Shown piece after piece: positions 6,725-9,352 of a DNA stretch of 9,352 nt. How positions within the stretch are numbered: position 1 is the first letter of the stretch; every line of letters starts with the position of its first letter. The notes beneath the pieces were generated by a model, which made no database searches, was not told the origin of the DNA, and was given only the letters and a program-made list of their open reading frames with translations. This DNA is from CAYOEZ01 sp964402955 (lineage in GTDB: Bacteria > Chloroflexota > DTOL01 > DAOUCN01): the NCBI GenBank assembly GCA_964402955.1, contig CAYOEZ010000191.1, positions 1 to 9,352 of the forward strand, in the 5' to 3' direction. The position numbers and the translations under genes are program-made.

Positions 6725-7914
6725 CCGCTATTATCCTTGGCTTGCAGAGCCTTTAGCAGCAGATCCTGAATCTCCTGGAAACGGGCATCCCAGGAGTTGG
6801 CGCGAGCAACAACCTGGCGCTCTTCCGCTGCCTCTGGGGAATCTTCGGTCAGCAACTGCTGGATCACGGACACTGGATCATCGGTCGGCTGCAGGATACG
6901 CAGCGCGCCAGCCAGTTGCTGCAGGTCAGGCAGAGCAGTGGCAACCACCGGCTTGCCTGTGGCCAGACACTCGAAGACCTTGGCCGGATAGATGCGCCTG
7001 GTATATTCATTGAGCAGGTAGGGCAGGAGCAGAGCATCCATGTGTTGCACATAGCCCGGCAGGGCCTGGTACGGCCGCTGCCCGACGAACACAATGTTGT
7101 GCAAACCGTTGAGCGACGAGATATCGGTGCGCACAACGCCCAACAGGACGATTGTCCAGTCTGGACGGCGGCGAGCCAGTGTCGCCAACAGCTCCAAGTC
7201 CAGCCGTTCATCGATGCCGCCAAAGAAGCACAGACGCGGATGGGGCAGCGAAGCGATGTCCGCTGCCTCGGACGCGGGCGAGGCAAAATGCTGAGCATTG
7301 CATCCGGGTGGCGTCAGGTGGATCTGCCTGTTCGCCAGGCTCTTGTCTGCTCGCAGCGCTGATGATGTTGCCAGCACCAGGTCTGCACGAGACAAGAGCA
7401 CCCGCTCGGTGGCGGCATAGTCTGTAGCCACACCCCTGGCGTTGCGCGTCACATCGTCAATGCAGTCGTAGACCAGAAGCGCCGGCCACAAGGCATCGGC
7501 CAGATCAAGCACGCTGTGCGTTGCGTAATACGTCCACAGCACCGGCTCTGTCAGGCCTAGCTGGCTTATGGCCCGACGAATGGAGTGCGAGATCAACCAG
7601 GTGTTGAAGGCATCCACGCGACGATGCCCCTGGAAGGGAAGCGCATATGGTGACAGCCGCTGCAAGCCATGCTCGACCGGAACGGTGATGCGCATGCCCT
7701 GGCTCAGCCAGCGACGCACGCGACGGGCGATCTTGCCCGCATCAGCGACGCGTGCAGAGCGTACACCAAGCGGCTCGACGTAGACTACAGGGACGCCGGC
7801 CCGGGCAAAACGCGTCATCAACTCCTGTTGCCTCTGCCATAGGAAGTCCCAGTCGATGGTAGACAGGCAGATGATGCCACGTGTGGCTAAATCGGGCAGT
7901 CCGTTGTGTGTCAT
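6721..7914 (-). CDS. Glycosyltransferase, GT4/TuaH-like
   Basis: With the chosen start the protein has 397 residues. Residues 13-32 read GIICLSTIDWDFLWQRQQEL, the opening of TuaH-type GT-B glycosyltransferases, in which WDF..QRPQ.L is usual; the Pro is Gln here. The middle carries VYDCIDDV and the ADLVLATSSAL strand. The C-terminal domain has NEYTRRIYPAKVFECLATGK from 302, with Glu315 in the place of the nucleotide-sugar-binding Glu, followed by PVVAT. TuaH takes part in teichuronic acid synthesis in Bacillus; here only the family resemblance is claimed. The same frame extends upstream to a GTG at 8007, but the ATG at 7914 has a good GGTGA upstream and fits the domain start better. It follows the flippase-like gene with a gap of about 100 bases and overlaps the next glycosyltransferase by ATGA. 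Confidence 0.85.
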   Translation of the reverse strand: MTHNGLPDLATRGIICLSTIDWDFLWQRQQELMTRFARAGVPVVYVEPLGVRSARVADAGKIARRVRRWLSQGMRITVPVEHGLQRLSPYALPFQGHRRVDAFNTWLISHSIRRAISQLGLTEPVLWTYYATHSVLDLADALWPALLVYDCIDDVTRNARGVATDYAATERVLLSRADLVLATSSALRADKSLANRQIHLTPPGCNAQHFASPASEAADIASLPHPRLCFFGGIDERLDLELLATLARRRPDWTIVLLGVVRTDISSLNGLHNIVFVGQRPYQALPGYVQHMDALLLPYLLNEYTRRIYPAKVFECLATGKPVVATALPDLQQLAGALRILQPTDDPVSVIQQLLTEDSPEAAEERQVVARANSWDARFQEIQDLLLKALQAKDNSG

Positions 7915-7918
7915 CGCT

Positions 7919-7923
7919 TCACC
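7919..7923 (-). promoter_or_regulatory. Ribosome-binding site deciding the start at 7914
   Basis: GGTGA on the minus strand, four bases before ATG. It supports the short form of the TuaH-like glycosyltransferase over the GTG at 8007, which has only GAGG eleven bases upstream. Confidence 0.55.
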
Positions 7924-8015
7924 GTGTGCTATCCGCGCCGCGGTTGGCTGATTCTGGCAGGTCACCCAGGCGCGAAACCCCGCCCCACAGATCAGGGCCT
8001 GGCCCACCCCATCGG

Positions 8016-9056
8016 CTACCTCGGTTCATCGGGTGCTCCATCGGGCGGAGCAATCTCTGTCGCTGGCAGGCCTCGGATGCCGGCCCGCCCGCCCACCCCC
8101 ACGCTCACGGAAAGCCACCACAGACTGACAGCGCCAACAACAGCCGGCACAACAAAAACGGCGAAGTGCAAGATCACGGCATAAGTAAGAGCAATGCTGG
8201 ACTCGACGCCGACTTCTGTCAGGACCACAACCGTTATGTAGTGGAAGATGCCAACATTCCCTGGCGACGAAGGGAGCTTTCCCCCTAGTTGCAGGGCGAC
8301 AAGAAGCACGACGGGTGTCCACCAGGGCAAGGAGAGGTGCATCGCTCGCAGCGTCAGCTCATTGGTGAGCGTCCCCAGGAACCATATCAGCAGCGAGAGG
8401 AGCAGCAGGGGAGGATATGTGCGGCGCCGGCGAAGGACGGCCAGGGCATCGAGTGCTCGGTCGAGACTGGTGGGTAGACCCAGACGGTGGATCAGCCAGC
8501 CAGCAGGCCCGGCCAAACGTTCTCTGAGCAAAGCCAGCAGTACCAGGATGAGCAGAACGGCAGTCGCTATCAGCGCAGTGTCGCGCCCGAGGACGCCCAC
8601 CGCCTGCGGCACAGGAAGAAGAAGCAAGAGCGCGGCCGACAGAGCAGCGATCAACGCTGAATCCAGGACTCGCTCGATGACCACAGATCCCAGGGCAAAG
8701 GGCAGGGCGCAGTTTGTCACCCGGCTGGTCAGACCGGCGCGCAGCGGTGCACCCAGCTTGCCGGGTAAAACAGCATTGCACATCTGAGAGACGAAGAAGA
8801 CAGCAACGAGTTGGCTGAGTGGCGCACGGTACGGCGATAGTAGAACACGCCAACGAAGAGTACTGACGACAGTAGCCAGGAGCGCGCTGGCCGTGGCTGC
8901 CAGGGCAATGGGCAGACTAACCTGGCTCAGGCTGGCGCCGACCTGGCTCAGATTCACCCCGCGCAAAGCAAGAAACACAGCAACGCCGGAGAAGCCGAAG
9001 CCGATAATGGAGCGGGGGGTAGCGAGAGTACGCACTGAAAGATGGGGCGTTATCAT
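8016..9056 (-). CDS. Lysylphosphatidylglycerol synthase TM-domain / flippase-like membrane protein
   Basis: A 346-residue integral membrane protein with about seven or eight hydrophobic segments. It shows the conserved points of the LPG_synthase_TM family (UPF0104, AglD-like): N-x-x-L-P-G-K-L-G-A-P-x-R at 94-106, VVIERVLD at 125-132, and SPGNVGIFHY at 264-273. There is no aminoacyl-transferase domain, so it is the stand-alone TM form. These proteins often sit in glycan clusters and are thought to act in moving or modifying lipid-linked intermediates; the exact activity is not settled. The C-terminal 30 residues are Gly/Pro/Ala-rich and probably disordered. The ATG at 9056 is the first ATG, GTG or TTG in a frame that stays open upstream to about 9228, but no clear Shine-Dalgarno precedes it, so the start is less certain. 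It is the first gene of the operon, behind the promoter at 9255-9283. Confidence 0.85.
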   Translation of the reverse strand: MITPHLSVRTLATPRSIIGFGFSGVAVFLALRGVNLSQVGASLSQVSLPIALAATASALLATVVSTLRWRVLLSPYRAPLSQLVAVFFVSQMCNAVLPGKLGAPLRAGLTSRVTNCALPFALGSVVIERVLDSALIAALSAALLLLLPVPQAVGVLGRDTALIATAVLLILVLLALLRERLAGPAGWLIHRLGLPTSLDRALDALAVLRRRRTYPPLLLLSLLIWFLGTLTNELTLRAMHLSLPWWTPVVLLVALQLGGKLPSSPGNVGIFHYITVVVLTEVGVESSIALTYAVILHFAVFVVPAVVGAVSLWWLSVSVGVGGRAGIRGLPATEIAPPDGAPDEPR

Positions 9057-9254
9057 GATTGTTGCTCGGCCGGTTATTTCAGAGCGTCCATGCCTGACCG
9101 CCGCGGCGTGCAGGGCTCCGCCATATTGCGGGCATGCTCCGCCATTCTGAGCCGGTTGCTGTGCTGATCGCGCCGGACCGCGTAGACCTAAGAATGATAC
9201 AGGCGCCTGAAGCGCTGCTCTGCCAACTCAGTCAAATAGGCAGAACGCATGCGT
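9057..9254 (-). other. Long leader between promoter and first operon gene
   Basis: About 190 bases would be transcribed before the ATG at 9056. The leader holds a 10-base direct repeat (9115-9124 and 9136-9145) and a possible 23-codon reading frame (9074-9145) that ends 17 bases before the ATG. I see no recognised riboswitch, JUMPstart/ops element or strong intrinsic terminator in it. Confidence 0.35.
9115..9145 (-). repeat. Direct repeat ATGGCGGAGC, two copies 21 bases apart
   Basis: Identical 10-base units at 9115-9124 and 9136-9145 (minus-strand reading). In the possible leader reading frame both encode Met-Ala-Glu. The spacing of 21 bases is close to two helical turns, which would also suit a protein-binding site. 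Confidence 0.4.
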
Positions 9255-9283
9255 AGTATACCATACACGCATGACCATTGCAA
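9255..9283 (-). promoter_or_regulatory. Candidate sigma70-type promoter of the glycan operon
   Basis: On the minus strand TTGCAA (9278-9283; 4 of 6 to TTGACA) is followed after exactly 17 bases by TATACT (9255-9260; 5 of 6). It is the best promoter-like pair upstream of the first gene. The -35 lies within a perfect palindrome, and ACGCATG occurs on both sides of the -10 (9245-9251 and 9267-9273), so it may be regulated. Confidence 0.5.
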
Positions 9284-9285
9284 TG
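9276..9285. promoter_or_regulatory. Palindrome CATTGCAATG over the -35 box, possible operator
   Basis: A perfect 10-base palindrome that covers the whole putative -35 hexamer. A dimeric repressor bound here would block RNA polymerase. No regulator gene is visible in the window, so its function is unproven. Confidence 0.3.
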
Positions 9286-9352
9286 CAGTGGATTGACGTG
9301 ACTGTTCGGAAATTGGTTGGCCTGTTGCGCAAAGTCATGGTCCCGCAGGGAG
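9286..9352. other. Right-edge sequence without an assignable gene
   Basis: A plus-strand frame from ATG at 9271 is open to the edge (27 codons, beginning MTIAMQWIDVTVRK), and two minus-strand frames are also open. None has a ribosome-binding site or a recognisable family, and a stretch this short is often open by chance. It may hold the start of a divergent gene. Confidence 0.3.

Noticed and set aside
8925..8960. Short tandem similarity CTGGCTCAG repeated in the flippase-like gene
   Set aside because: It lies inside a well-supported coding frame and reflects the local residue repeat LSQV; nothing suggests a separate DNA element.
9271..9352. Start of a divergent plus-strand gene at the right edge
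   Set aside because: The frame is open, but there is no ribosome-binding site, no recognisable protein sequence, and other frames are open over the same short stretch; it also overlaps the minus-strand promoter.

Overview
The window is high-GC bacterial DNA carrying a block of cell-surface glycan genes on the minus strand. The block is interrupted by old insertion-sequence debris. The combination of IS630-type transposases, a Thr/Pro-rich lipoprotein of the GH-A glycosidase fold, a DUF2142/GT-C-like membrane protein and paired GT4 glycosyltransferases is reminiscent of Chloroflexota. That assignment is an inference from gene content, not a demonstrated identity.

Reading along the transcription direction, from right to left: a candidate sigma70-type promoter (9255-9283) lies about 200 bases ahead of a polytopic membrane protein of the lysylphosphatidylglycerol synthase TM/flippase-like family (8016-9056). 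Next come a TuaH-like glycosyltransferase (6721-7914), a GT4 glycosyltransferase with GGAE and EX7E motifs (5627-6724), and a large membrane protein with the DEPRH and HQPPLYY motifs of lipid-linked-sugar GT-C/DUF2142 proteins (4173-5630). The last three genes are joined by two ATGA stop/start overlaps, so they are almost certainly one translationally coupled operon. Fifteen bases after the membrane protein, with its own ribosome-binding site, begins the decayed 5' end of a GH-A-type glycosidase gene (3808-4157).

That glycosidase relic is cut off by a dead IS630-family element on the plus strand (about 2585-3807). Its diverged terminal inverted repeats can be aligned (21 of 27 positions), and its transposase is broken by several frameshifts and two nonsense codons. 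Head-to-head with it is a second, different IS630 transposase on the minus strand (1868-2508). That one has one frameshift and has lost everything after the first catalytic Asp. The truncated transposase frame ends in a TGA that overlaps the ATG of an intact GH-A-type lipoprotein glycosidase (270-1871). This intact gene is recognisably related to the relic across the IS debris.

At the left edge, 18 codons of another minus-strand gene with a hydrophobic N-terminus are visible (1-55), preceded by a good ribosome-binding site and a possible promoter of its own.

Taken together: two cytosolic glycosyltransferases and two membrane proteins probably build or move a lipid-linked or surface glycan, and an exported, membrane-anchored glycosidase probably trims it. 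The sugar and the polymer cannot be named from sequence. The most noteworthy points are the glycosidase relic and its intact relative either side of the IS debris, and the chance that the intact copy now depends on the IS fragment for expression. I see no tRNA, rRNA, CRISPR array or clear intrinsic terminator.
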